Below, piece after piece: positions 1 to 6,999 of a stretch of DNA of 64,000 nt; position 1 is the first letter of the stretch; the number at the start of each line of letters is the position of its first letter. The stretch lies in contig JBQMYD010000001.1 of assembly GCA_052173655.1 (NCBI GenBank), positions 124,001-188,000 on the forward strand, read 5' to 3'. This stretch comes from RGIG9060 sp052173655. Lineage in GTDB: Bacteria > Spirochaetota > Spirochaetia > Treponematales > Treponemataceae. The position numbers and the translations under genes were made by a program. The notes beneath the pieces are model-generated. The model was given only the letters and a program-made list of their open reading frames with translations, did no database searches and was not told the origin of the DNA.

Positions 1-218
1 TTGTCTATAAGGTGTGTGTTAACTGTTTCGATTACGGCTTTACGAGCAGTTCGGACAGAAATAATCCCCTGAATAACATTGGAGATAATAATCATTAATC
101 CAAAAACTAAAACAAGCTTTGCTATTAATGCAAATCTTCCTCTCTTTTTTTTACTGTTTGCTGTAAAATTGTCTGACTTTGTTGCAGGGGATGTAGCAGA
201 ATACTTTTTTTCTTTCAT
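1..218 (-). CDS. Methyl-accepting chemotaxis protein, N-terminal part (cut by window edge)
   Basis: Only the first 72 codons lie in the window; the gene continues past base 1. Translation from the ATG at 218 gives a Lys-rich cytoplasmic start, then one hydrophobic segment at about residues 33-53, then the start of a periplasmic domain. The segment resembles residues 20-70 of the chemoreceptor at 2833-4992 (shared LVFGL core, TAR.AV and THL.D), so it should be a paralogous transmembrane chemoreceptor. The sensor and signalling domains are outside the window. A sigma-28-like promoter lies 60-85 bases upstream, and an AGGAG-like ribosome site is present near 230. The call rests on paralogy with its complete neighbours. 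Confidence 0.8.
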   Translation of the reverse strand, partial: MKEKKYSATSPATKSDNFTANSKKKRGRFALIAKLVLVFGLMIIISNVIQGIISVRTARKAVIETVNTHLID

Positions 219-276
219 TTGCAAGAAACTCCTCTTAACGTATGTTAATCTTGTTTTTTTTAGCCGGTATTTTATT

Positions 277-302
277 TTACCGGCCCTTAACATCTTTATT
301 TA
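277..302 (-). promoter_or_regulatory. Sigma-28-like promoter for the edge chemoreceptor
   Basis: On the minus strand TAAA (302-299), 14 bases, then GCCGGTAA (284-277) fits the flagellar/chemotaxis sigma consensus TAAA-N15-GCCGATAA with one mismatch and one base less spacing. The predicted start near 270 leaves a leader of about 50 bases before the ATG at 218. The GCCGGTA also forms the left arm of a 7-bp inverted repeat (GCCGGTA/TACCGGC), so a hairpin is the alternative reading. Confidence 0.5.
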
Positions 303-312
303 TATCAAATTT

Positions 313-2478
313 TCAAACCTTAAATTGTCCTACTTCAATAGATAAGTCATCTATTGAAGATTTGTTTTGCTGAGTTATTTCATTTACTTCTTGAACAGCA
401 TTGTTAATCTGAATTGCACCTGCTGCCATCTCATTCATGCTGTCAGTAATAATTTTTGTAAGTCCGTCCAATTTTCGCATTTCTTCACTTACACTTTCAC
501 CGCCTCTAAGCATTTCTTCAGAACCGGTTTTTACTTCTCCTGTTACTGTGTTTATGTTACGAATAGCGTTTAAAACTTCTTTACTGCCGATTTCCTGTTC
601 TCTCATTGCTGATGTAAGTTCGTTACTCATATTTTTAACTTCTTCTGCAATGTTAAAAATTACATTAAATTTTTCTTCAACCGTTTTTGATGAAGCTGAA
701 AGGCTTTGTATTTCTCCTGATAAGTTTTTGAGCGTAGTCGTTATTGTTTTTCCTTGAGCAGCTGAATCTTCTGCAAGTTTTCTAATTTCATCAGCAACTA
801 CGGCAAAACCTTTTCCGCTTTCTCCTGCATGTGCTGCCTCGATTGCAGCGTTCATTGCAAGTAAATTTGTTTGAGAAGCTATATTTTGAATAACGGTAGA
901 GGCTTCCAGCAAACTTCCGGATTCTTCGGCAATTTTTTGTGTAACATTATTTGATGTAATAATGGTATTTTTTCCGTCTCCTGTTGCTATTGCCAAGTCT
1001 TTTATTACTTCATATGTTTTTGCAAGCGTATTTCCTATAGAATCAATATTTGCTACCATTTCTTCTACAGATGAAGAAGATTGAGATACACTCCCTGCCT
1101 GTATATCTATGCTATTGCTAAGTTTTTTTATTGTATTTAAAATTTCTTCGATTGCAAAAGCTGTTTTGTTAATACTTTCTGCTTGGATTTCAGCTTTTTG
1201 CTTTACTTCTTCAATATTTGAGCTTATCTGCTGAACAGTGCTTGCAGTTTCTCCCATGCTATGAGAAAGTTCGGTACCGACTTCTTTCATCTTATTGCTG
1301 CTTATTCCAACTTTTTTTATAGCTTCACCTATTTTCTCTATAACGCTGTTAAAATGCTTGGCAATTTGTCCTATTTCATCATTTCCGCTCTCTTGTAAAC
1401 GAACTGTCAAATCTCCTTCTATTATCGAAGGCATAGCGACATTGAATTTATTGAGGAGTTTTACGAATTTCTGTGATATTAAATAAGCTGTAGGAATTGA
1501 AGCTGCAATAATAAAAATAATTACAAAAATAATTCTGAATAAAATACCTTTTCCAAAAGCATTATATTCGTTTCTGCTGATTACAAAAATATAAGTCCAG
1601 CCTAAATCTTTATTGGATGATTTTACCTGTTTTGTAATGCACATTTCCGAATTTATTTTATGCAAAGTATTTTTATTTTCCTGTGAATCAAGAATTTTAT
1701 TATAGTGTCCCTCTAAATCATTAACATTCTTTCCTACTTTGCTAGGATCTTTTGTATGAGCGATTACAGCTCCTTTTTTGTCTACTATAATTATATATCC
1801 GGTTTTACCTATTTCTTTTTTTTCGGCAATACTTTTTAAGTAAGAAAGGTCAACTGAAGTTGAAAGAACTCCACAAAATTTTTTTTCCGTATTTATAATT
1901 TTATCGGTAACTTCAACTGTAATTTCGTTTTCAGAAGAAACATACAAGTCAGAAAATACTTGATTTTTTTCACTTAAAGCACAGTTTTTGTACCAACTTC
2001 GAGTACGTGAATCGTATCCCGGATGTCTGTCGCTTTCAGGGTACATTATTATACCGCCGTTACTTTCCGTTGCTACAGTCATTCCTAATATTGAAGGGTA
2101 GGATTTTGAAAAAGATTTCATTAAATCATAGATTTCTTTTTCCGCTCTTCCTAAACGATTTGGATTCATTTTGACTTTCCCGTCAGGTGAATCTGCTTTT
2201 AGATTTATATACGAAGTAATGTTTCCGTCCGCATTCTGTATTGCGGGTAATTTTATAAGGGCTGAATTGAGTTTTGACAAATCTCCAAGTAGATTTGTTA
2301 CGTGTAGGTCTATCTCAGAGACTGTGTTGTTTATCATGTTATCGAATTTTTCATAATTTTGGTTACGAATGTAAACGTATGAAGCTATCCCTAAGATAAG
2401 CGAGGGTAGCATAGCTAATATTATTAAAATTAACGCATATTTTGTTTTTAATGATAACCCCTTTGCAGCTTTCTTCAT
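313..2478 (-). CDS. Methyl-accepting chemotaxis protein (dCache-HAMP-signalling)
   Basis: A 721-residue transmembrane chemoreceptor that would relay a periplasmic ligand signal to CheA/CheW. In order: first membrane segment at about residues 14-37, a periplasmic domain of about 270 residues with PAS-like dCache character (RSWY and GKTGYIIIVD motifs), a second membrane segment at 314-335, HAMP at about 335-388, then a long helical signalling domain. The tip hairpin has the hallmark NLLAMNAAIEAAHAGESGKG. There is no C-terminal NWETF-type CheR tether. The frame opens upstream at a TTG (2559), but the ATG at 2478 with AAGGGG upstream and MKKA just before the membrane segment is the better start. 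The signalling domain is nearly the same as in the next receptor; the sensor domains differ, so ligands probably differ. Ligand unknown. Confidence 0.93.
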   Translation of the reverse strand: MKKAAKGLSLKTKYALILIILAMLPSLILGIASYVYIRNQNYEKFDNMINNTVSEIDLHVTNLLGDLSKLNSALIKLPAIQNADGNITSYINLKADSPDGKVKMNPNRLGRAEKEIYDLMKSFSKSYPSILGMTVATESNGGIIMYPESDRHPGYDSRTRSWYKNCALSEKNQVFSDLYVSSENEITVEVTDKIINTEKKFCGVLSTSVDLSYLKSIAEKKEIGKTGYIIIVDKKGAVIAHTKDPSKVGKNVNDLEGHYNKILDSQENKNTLHKINSEMCITKQVKSSNKDLGWTYIFVISRNEYNAFGKGILFRIIFVIIFIIAASIPTAYLISQKFVKLLNKFNVAMPSIIEGDLTVRLQESGNDEIGQIAKHFNSVIEKIGEAIKKVGISSNKMKEVGTELSHSMGETASTVQQISSNIEEVKQKAEIQAESINKTAFAIEEILNTIKKLSNSIDIQAGSVSQSSSSVEEMVANIDSIGNTLAKTYEVIKDLAIATGDGKNTIITSNNVTQKIAEESGSLLEASTVIQNIASQTNLLAMNAAIEAAHAGESGKGFAVVADEIRKLAEDSAAQGKTITTTLKNLSGEIQSLSASSKTVEEKFNVIFNIAEEVKNMSNELTSAMREQEIGSKEVLNAIRNINTVTGEVKTGSEEMLRGGESVSEEMRKLDGLTKIITDSMNEMAAGAIQINNAVQEVNEITQQNKSSIDDLSIEVGQFKV

Positions 2479-2832
2479 AAGATAAGGTACCCCTTGAGCT
2501 CTAAATTTATGTAAAACAATCTTATATTTTTCATTAAAAATCACTTTACTGATCGGCAAGAGAGAGTAAAATCTTTACTTAAAAGCAGTTATTTACCCCT
2601 AACCACCGCATTCTACTATTTTTTTTTAGGCGAATCAACATATCTGTTACTATATGCTAACCAATTTATTTTTTAACGAAAAATTACCCTGATTTTGCAT
2701 AAAAACTGTAATTTTCATTCTCATCTTTTATTTTTTTTACAAATTTTCATAAATTTGTAATCTATAATAACTTGGGCTGACCCTTGTAAAAAGCTTTTTT
2801 TTCTCTACAAGGTTTGTGCACTTTTATAAAAT
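2479..2832. other. Intergenic region between chemoreceptors, with two dyads
   Basis: No gene seen. Besides the sigma-28-like promoter it holds two structures. At 2737-2760 is a perfect 10-bp inverted repeat (TTACAAATTT, 4-base loop, AAATTTGTAA), followed on the minus strand by a run of A. At 2782-2812 CCTTGTA and TACAAGG flank a self-complementary AAAAAGCTTTTT; this lies directly after the stop codon of the receptor at 2833-4992 and is the likely 3' end hairpin of that mRNA, although no U-run follows it on the minus strand. Confidence 0.5.
2550..2577 (-). promoter_or_regulatory. Sigma-28-like promoter for the chemoreceptor at 313-2478
   Basis: Minus strand TAAA (2577-2574), 16 bases, GCCGATCA (2557-2550): seven of eight bases of the -10 consensus GCCGATAA. 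The same 16-base spacing occurs in the flagellar rod promoter at 41831-41858, which supports both. The predicted start near 2543 gives a leader of about 65 bases to the ATG at 2478 and rules out the upstream TTG start. Confidence 0.65.
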
Positions 2833-4992
2833 TTAAATCTTAAATTGACTAACTTCCTTTGATAAAGCATCTATAGAGTTCTTATTCTTTTGCGTCATCT
2901 CGTTTACTTCCTGAACGGCATTTGTAATTTGAATTGAACCGACCGACATCTCGTTCATACTTTCGGTTATAATTCGTGTTAAATCATCAAGCCTATGCAT
3001 TTCTTCTGCAATTTGTTCCCCGCCTAAAAGCATTTCTTCCGAACCGTTTCTTACTTTACCGGTTACTTCGTTTATGTCTCTTATTGCACTCAATACTTCT
3101 TTACTGCCGTTTTCCTGTTCTTTCATTGCACTCATCAAAGTTTCACTTACAGCTTTTACCTGTTCTGAAAGCATAAAAATTACATTAAATTTTTCTTCTA
3201 CAGTTTTTGAAGCATTAGACAAAATCTCTATCTCGGTGCCTAAATTCTTCAAAGTCGCAGTAATAGTTTTACCCTGTGCTGCCGAATCTTCTGCCAGTTT
3301 TCTGATTTCATCTGCAACAACTGCAAATCCCTTTCCGGCTTCTCCTGCATGAGCCGCTTCGATTGCGGCATTCATTGCAAGTAAGTTTGTTTGTGAAGCA
3401 ATGTGCTGAATCACGCTACTTGCTTCCATTAAGCTACCCGATTCTTCTGCAATTTTTTGTGTAATTGTATTCGAACTTAAAAGTGTATTTTTTCCGACTT
3501 CTGTAGCGGATGCAAGATTTTTTATAGAGTCGTTTGAAGTTTCCAGTGTCTGTGTTATGGAAGCGATATTTGCTACCATCTCTTCAATCGAAGCTGAAGA
3601 TTGTGCTACGCTTTCTGCCTGGCTTTCAATATTTGTGTTAAGAAGCTTTATTGTTTTTATGATTTCTTCCATGGTTGCTGCCGTTTCTGTAACACCTGCA
3701 GCTTGTTCAATTGCCTGCTGCTTAACTCCTTCGACGTTTCCGTTGATTTGGTTTACAGCACTTGCAGTCTCTGTCATGTTGGCACTTAATTCATCTCCTG
3801 CACCTTTCATAATGGAGGTACTGGAGCTTACCTCTTTTATAGATTTACCTATTTTTTCGATTGTTTGGTTAAAATAGTTTGATAAGTCTGTAACTTCGTC
3901 GTTTCCTTTTACAGGAAGTCTTACGGTTAAATCTCCGTCTCCTTGTGCTATGTCTTTTAGAGCTGCAACAGTATTTCTTACCGGTTTTACCATGGCTTTT
4001 GCTACAAAATAAACAATCACAATAGAAACGGCTATTATAATTATTCCCATTATAATATTTATAGTACGCAAAGCTCTTACAGTACCCATAAATTCTTCTA
4101 TAGGAGCACTGATAATTACCGTCCAATTGGTAGTTTTCATAGCAGCATAAGAGGCGATTTTCTTTATTCCCTTGTATGTGTAAAAATCTACTGACGATTC
4201 ATTGCTTTCAACGGCTAGTTGTTCAAATTTTGCAAGTGAACGTAGTGAATTATCAGTTTTAACCTCTTGTGCAACATTTGCCATTTTTTCAACTCTGGTA
4301 AAATCTTTTGCTGCAATATTGGTTCCCGTATGTCCCAGAATGTAGCAATATCCGGTCTTTCCGACAACGATATTCGATATATCTTTTGACAACTGTAATC
4401 CGTCGACATCGGCGGATAAAACTCCTACTATTTTATGGGCATAATTATAAATCGGAACAGCAAATGTCATAACAAGCGTCCCGTTTACCCTTTCTATGTA
4501 AGGTTCTGTAACAAAATTTTCCCCGGCAATAGCCCTTTTAAACCATTCTCTATCGCTTACATTAACAGTGCCGCCTTCGTAATAAAACACTCCGTTTTTA
4601 TCCGTTATGTCTAACTCTTTTGTAAATTTATTAAAAGTTGCTTCTTTTTTTAGAAAAGCCACTTTTGTTGCATACGGAACTGATGGGTCGCTTAATATTG
4701 GAGCTCTGGCAACTCCTTCAAAAAATTGAAAAAATGCACGTACTTTACCGTCAATAAGCTCTACCGTATCGGCAGCTTTGTCTACAAGGTGTGTCTCTAT
4801 TTTTTCCGTTACAGCATTACGGGCGGTTTTTATGGCAAGTAAACCCTCAATCAAGGAAGCAAGAAAAATTAATAACCCGAAAACTAAAATAAGTTTTTTT
4901 CTTAATGAAAACCTGGTTTTAACTTTTTCTTTCGCATTAAAATTGCTTGATTTTGTGATGGTGGATGGAGAAGTAAAATCTTTTCCTTTCAT
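2833..4992 (-). CDS. Methyl-accepting chemotaxis protein (dCache-HAMP-signalling)
   Basis: A 719-residue chemoreceptor. Membrane segments lie at about residues 33-54 and 313-333. Between them is a double-Cache-type sensor domain (DREWFKRAI and GKTGYCYILG motifs), typical of receptors that bind small molecules such as amino acids or organic acids. HAMP follows (KPVRNTV to about residue 390), then the methyl-accepting/CheW-binding domain with NLLAMNAAIEAAHAGEAGKG. About the last 250 residues nearly match the receptor downstream, with the same VQEVNE...SQFKI/GQFKV ending, so tandem duplication or gene conversion is likely. AGGAG lies about 14 bases before the ATG. I see no convincing sigma-28 site; a 29-base A/T dyad sits upstream at 5058-5086. 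Confidence 0.93.
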   Translation of the reverse strand: MKGKDFTSPSTITKSSNFNAKEKVKTRFSLRKKLILVFGLLIFLASLIEGLLAIKTARNAVTEKIETHLVDKAADTVELIDGKVRAFFQFFEGVARAPILSDPSVPYATKVAFLKKEATFNKFTKELDITDKNGVFYYEGGTVNVSDREWFKRAIAGENFVTEPYIERVNGTLVMTFAVPIYNYAHKIVGVLSADVDGLQLSKDISNIVVGKTGYCYILGHTGTNIAAKDFTRVEKMANVAQEVKTDNSLRSLAKFEQLAVESNESSVDFYTYKGIKKIASYAAMKTTNWTVIISAPIEEFMGTVRALRTINIIMGIIIIAVSIVIVYFVAKAMVKPVRNTVAALKDIAQGDGDLTVRLPVKGNDEVTDLSNYFNQTIEKIGKSIKEVSSSTSIMKGAGDELSANMTETASAVNQINGNVEGVKQQAIEQAAGVTETAATMEEIIKTIKLLNTNIESQAESVAQSSASIEEMVANIASITQTLETSNDSIKNLASATEVGKNTLLSSNTITQKIAEESGSLMEASSVIQHIASQTNLLAMNAAIEAAHAGEAGKGFAVVADEIRKLAEDSAAQGKTITATLKNLGTEIEILSNASKTVEEKFNVIFMLSEQVKAVSETLMSAMKEQENGSKEVLSAIRDINEVTGKVRNGSEEMLLGGEQIAEEMHRLDDLTRIITESMNEMSVGSIQITNAVQEVNEMTQKNKNSIDALSKEVSQFKI

Positions 4993-5057
4993 TTCTTTCT
5001 TTTATGCTCCTTCGCTTGATTAAGCTTATGACTACACATTGTATCATTTATTTTTTC

Positions 5058-5086
5058 TTATTTGTATATTTTTTTTATACAAATAA
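5058..5086. repeat. A/T-rich perfect dyad in the chemoreceptor/coaD divergent region
   Basis: TTATTTGTATA (5058-5068), seven T, TATACAAATAA (5076-5086): an 11-bp perfect inverted repeat between the divergent starts of the chemoreceptor (4992) and coaD (5144). It is not a terminator in either direction since no U-run follows. It could be a regulator-binding dyad or an mRNA leader hairpin for the receptor. Confidence 0.5.
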
Positions 5087-5109
5087 CACATTTTGATTAA
5101 TTTTTTTTA

Positions 5110-5137
5110 TTGAAAATAAAATTTTTTGTATTATAAT
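5110..5137 (+). promoter_or_regulatory. Promoter of coaD, predicted leaderless start
   Basis: TTGAAA (5110-5115), 16 bases, TATAAT (5132-5137). Six bases separate the -10 element from the ATG at 5144, so the canonical +1 falls on the A of the start codon. There is no Shine-Dalgarno sequence (the bases before ATG are CTCTCC). Confidence 0.7.
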
Positions 5138-5143
5138 CTCTCC

Positions 5144-5623
5144 ATGGCGTCAGCAATTTTTGCAGGTTCTTTTGATCCTCCTACATACGGACATATGGAT
5201 ATCATTGAGCGTTCCAGGCAGATTTTTGATGAAATTCATGTAGTTGTTTCTGTAAATTCAGCAAAAACTTATTTGTTTTCTTCGCAAGAAAGGGAAGAAA
5301 TGCTAAAAGCTATCACATCCAAGTATTCTAATGTAAAAGTTCATGTTTGGAGTGGCTTTATCGTTGACTTTGCGGAAAAAATAGGAGCAAATGTTTTGGT
5401 CAGAGGTGTACGTAATATGGCTGACTTTAATTACGAATTTGATTTATCGATTTGGAATAGAAGTCTTGGAAAAAATATGGAAACGGTTTTTTTACCTACA
5501 GACCCCAGATTTTTTGTAATAAAATCCAGTGCTATAAAAGAACTTGCATCTTTAGGCGGAGATATTTCTTCCATGGTTCCCAAAATCGTATCCGATGCAT
5601 TAAAGAAAAAATATACCACATAA
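5144..5623 (+). CDS. coaD: Phosphopantetheine adenylyltransferase
   Basis: Cytoplasmic enzyme that joins 4'-phosphopantetheine and ATP to make dephospho-CoA, the fourth step of CoA synthesis. The 159-residue length is normal for CoaD. The N-terminal nucleotidyltransferase motif GSFDPPTYGH (T/HxGH class) is intact, as are the RGVRN substrate loop and the late SSAIKEL segment. The frame extends upstream to a TTG at 5126, but that lies in the -10 element, so the ATG at 5144 is the start. Next come rpmF and acpP; AcpP is modified with the phosphopantetheine arm of CoA, so the neighbourhood is functionally coherent, but a strong promoter before rpmF suggests separate transcription. Confidence 0.95.
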   Translation: MASAIFAGSFDPPTYGHMDIIERSRQIFDEIHVVVSVNSAKTYLFSSQEREEMLKAITSKYSNVKVHVWSGFIVDFAEKIGANVLVRGVRNMADFNYEFDLSIWNRSLGKNMETVFLPTDPRFFVIKSSAIKELASLGGDISSMVPKIVSDALKKKYTT

Positions 5624-5664
5624 ATAGTTTATTTTGACAAATTTTAAAAAAATGTAATCATCAG

Positions 5665-5693
5665 TTGACATAGAAAAATAAATATTGTATACT
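5665..5693 (+). promoter_or_regulatory. Strong sigma-70-type promoter of rpmF-acpP
   Basis: TTGACA (5665-5670), 17 bases, TATACT (5688-5693): near-consensus. The start is predicted near 5700, leaving a leader of about 33 bases with a GAGGGTG ribosome site before the rpmF ATG at 5733. A second TTGACA at 5634 has no properly spaced -10. Confidence 0.85.
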
Positions 5694-5732
5694 CCCGAAA
5701 GATACAAGTTAAAATTTTAAGCGAGGGTGAAT

Positions 5733-5921
5733 ATGGCAGTTCCAAGAGCAAAAACATCAAAAGCTCGTACAAGACGAAGACAGCACATTAATATGCGTTT
5801 ATCTGCTCCGAATTTAGTTGAGTGTACAAATTGTGGAAACCTGGTTATGTTCCATCATGTATGTCCGAAATGCGGATTTTACCGTGGTAAGCAGGTTATC
5901 ACTCCAGAAAGTAATAGTTAG
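5733..5921 (+). CDS. rpmF: 50S ribosomal protein L32
   Basis: A 62-residue zinc-ribbon protein of the large ribosomal subunit. It starts MAVPRAKTSKARTRRR, the typical L32 opening, and keeps two CxxC pairs (CTNC and CPKC), so it is the zinc-binding form. The frame could start at a GTG at 5727, but the ATG at 5733 fits the family and lies behind GAGGGTG. It is followed after 15 bases by acpP, an arrangement common in bacteria where rpmF precedes lipid-synthesis genes. Confidence 0.97.
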   Translation: MAVPRAKTSKARTRRRQHINMRLSAPNLVECTNCGNLVMFHHVCPKCGFYRGKQVITPESNS

Positions 5922-5936
5922 TTTAAGGGGATAAAA

Positions 5937-6170
5937 ATGGATGAGTTGTTTACAAAAATGCAGGCAATGATTGCCGATAAGTTGGAGATTGATGAATCTA
6001 AGATTACTCTTGATTCTTCTTTCAGAAAAGATTTGGGTGCGGATAGCTTAGATACATACGAATTGGTATATGCTATTGAAGAAGAACTCAATATAAAAAT
6101 TCCCGATGAAAAAGCTACTGAGTTTGTAACCGTTAGGGATGCTTACGATTTTATTAAATCACAGCAGTAG
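5937..6170 (+). CDS. acpP: Acyl carrier protein
   Basis: A 77-residue acidic helical protein that carries growing acyl chains in fatty acid synthesis as a thioester on 4'-phosphopantetheine. The attachment motif GADSLDTYELV is intact; its Ser is near residue 37. AAGGGG precedes the ATG by about 7 bases. It is cotranscribed with rpmF and followed by an intrinsic terminator. CoaD, two genes upstream, makes the precursor of its prosthetic group. Confidence 0.97.
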   Translation: MDELFTKMQAMIADKLEIDESKITLDSSFRKDLGADSLDTYELVYAIEEELNIKIPDEKATEFVTVRDAYDFIKSQQ

Positions 6171-6185
6171 TTTTTTTTTAATTTG

Positions 6186-6239
6186 AAAAAGAAACACAGG
6201 GTTGTGCGGATTTTGCTGTATGATTCTGTGTTTTTTTTT
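6186..6239 (+). terminator. Intrinsic terminator of rpmF-acpP
   Basis: AAACACAG (6192-6199) pairs with CTGTGTTT (6226-6233) around a 26-base loop and runs into nine T. The arms extend further by A-T pairs. Confidence 0.7.
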
Positions 6240-6271
6240 ATTTTCTCATACATATTTGTTAATAAAAGATT

Positions 6272-6994
6272 ATGATTTCAAAACAGCGCAAAGAACAGCT
6301 TAGAGTTTTTCAAAAGAATTTGAATATACGTTTTAAAAATCTTGATTTACTCAATCTTTCGTTTTTTCATCGTTCCATAGCAAATGAAATTGCCGGTCGA
6401 GATCAATTGTATGAAAATTGTAATGAACGATTGGAATTTCTAGGTGATGCAGTTCTTGATATGATAACGGCAGATTACCTTTACTCGGTTTTGTCTAACA
6501 GTCCGGAAGGTGTTTTGAGTCAGATAAAAAGTGTTGTAGTTGCAGAGCCTGTTTTAGCCGAAATTGCAGAAAAAATTGGAATAAAAGATTTATTGGTTCT
6601 CGGACACGGTGAAGAAAAAAGCGGTGGGCGTAACAAGAGGGCTATTCTTGCAGATTGCCTTGAAGCCGTTATAGGTGCTTATTATTTTGATCAAGGGTAC
6701 GATGCTGTACAAAAGTTTGTTCTTTTTTTGGTCAAAGCACAAATTGAAAAGGTTATTGAAAATCAGGGGCAAAAAGATCACAAAACTTTATTACAAGAGT
6801 GGTTTCAAAAATGTTCAAAACAGTGTCCAAAATATGAACTTGTAAAAACTGAAGGACCGGATCACGATAAAACTTTTTGGGTTAGTGTTCACCTTGGAGG
6901 AAAAATTTTTGGCCCTGAATGCGGAAAGTCAAAGAAAGACGCAGAGCAAAATGCCGCAAAACTTGCATTAGACAGAATCGGTATCAAAATTTAA
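6272..6994 (+). CDS. rnc: Ribonuclease III
   Basis: Double-strand-specific endoribonuclease that processes rRNA precursors and structured mRNAs. The 240 residues contain the RNase III domain with signature NERLEFLGDAVLDM (about residues 50-63), which carries the metal-binding acidic residues, then a C-terminal double-stranded RNA-binding domain from about residue 168 with the K-K-x-A-E-x-x-A-A ending. Length is normal. A Shine-Dalgarno is weak. The gene ends 5 bases from the convergent FN3 lipoprotein gene with no terminator visible between them. In many bacteria rnc follows acpP, as here. Confidence 0.96.
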   Translation: MISKQRKEQLRVFQKNLNIRFKNLDLLNLSFFHRSIANEIAGRDQLYENCNERLEFLGDAVLDMITADYLYSVLSNSPEGVLSQIKSVVVAEPVLAEIAEKIGIKDLLVLGHGEEKSGGRNKRAILADCLEAVIGAYYFDQGYDAVQKFVLFLVKAQIEKVIENQGQKDHKTLLQEWFQKCSKQCPKYELVKTEGPDHDKTFWVSVHLGGKIFGPECGKSKKDAEQNAAKLALDRIGIKI

Positions 6995-6999
6995 TTTAT

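Noticed and set aside
2479..2559. Upstream extension of the chemoreceptor to a TTG at 2559
   Set aside because: The sigma-28-like -10 element overlaps this stretch, no ribosome site is seen, and the ATG at 2478 fits family starts.
5634..5658. TTGACA with TGTAAT as a second rpmF promoter
   Set aside because: The spacing is only 13 bases; the element at 5665-5693 is far better.
5972..5980. GCCGATAA as a sigma-28 site
   Set aside because: It is inside acpP and lacks a TAAA at the right distance.
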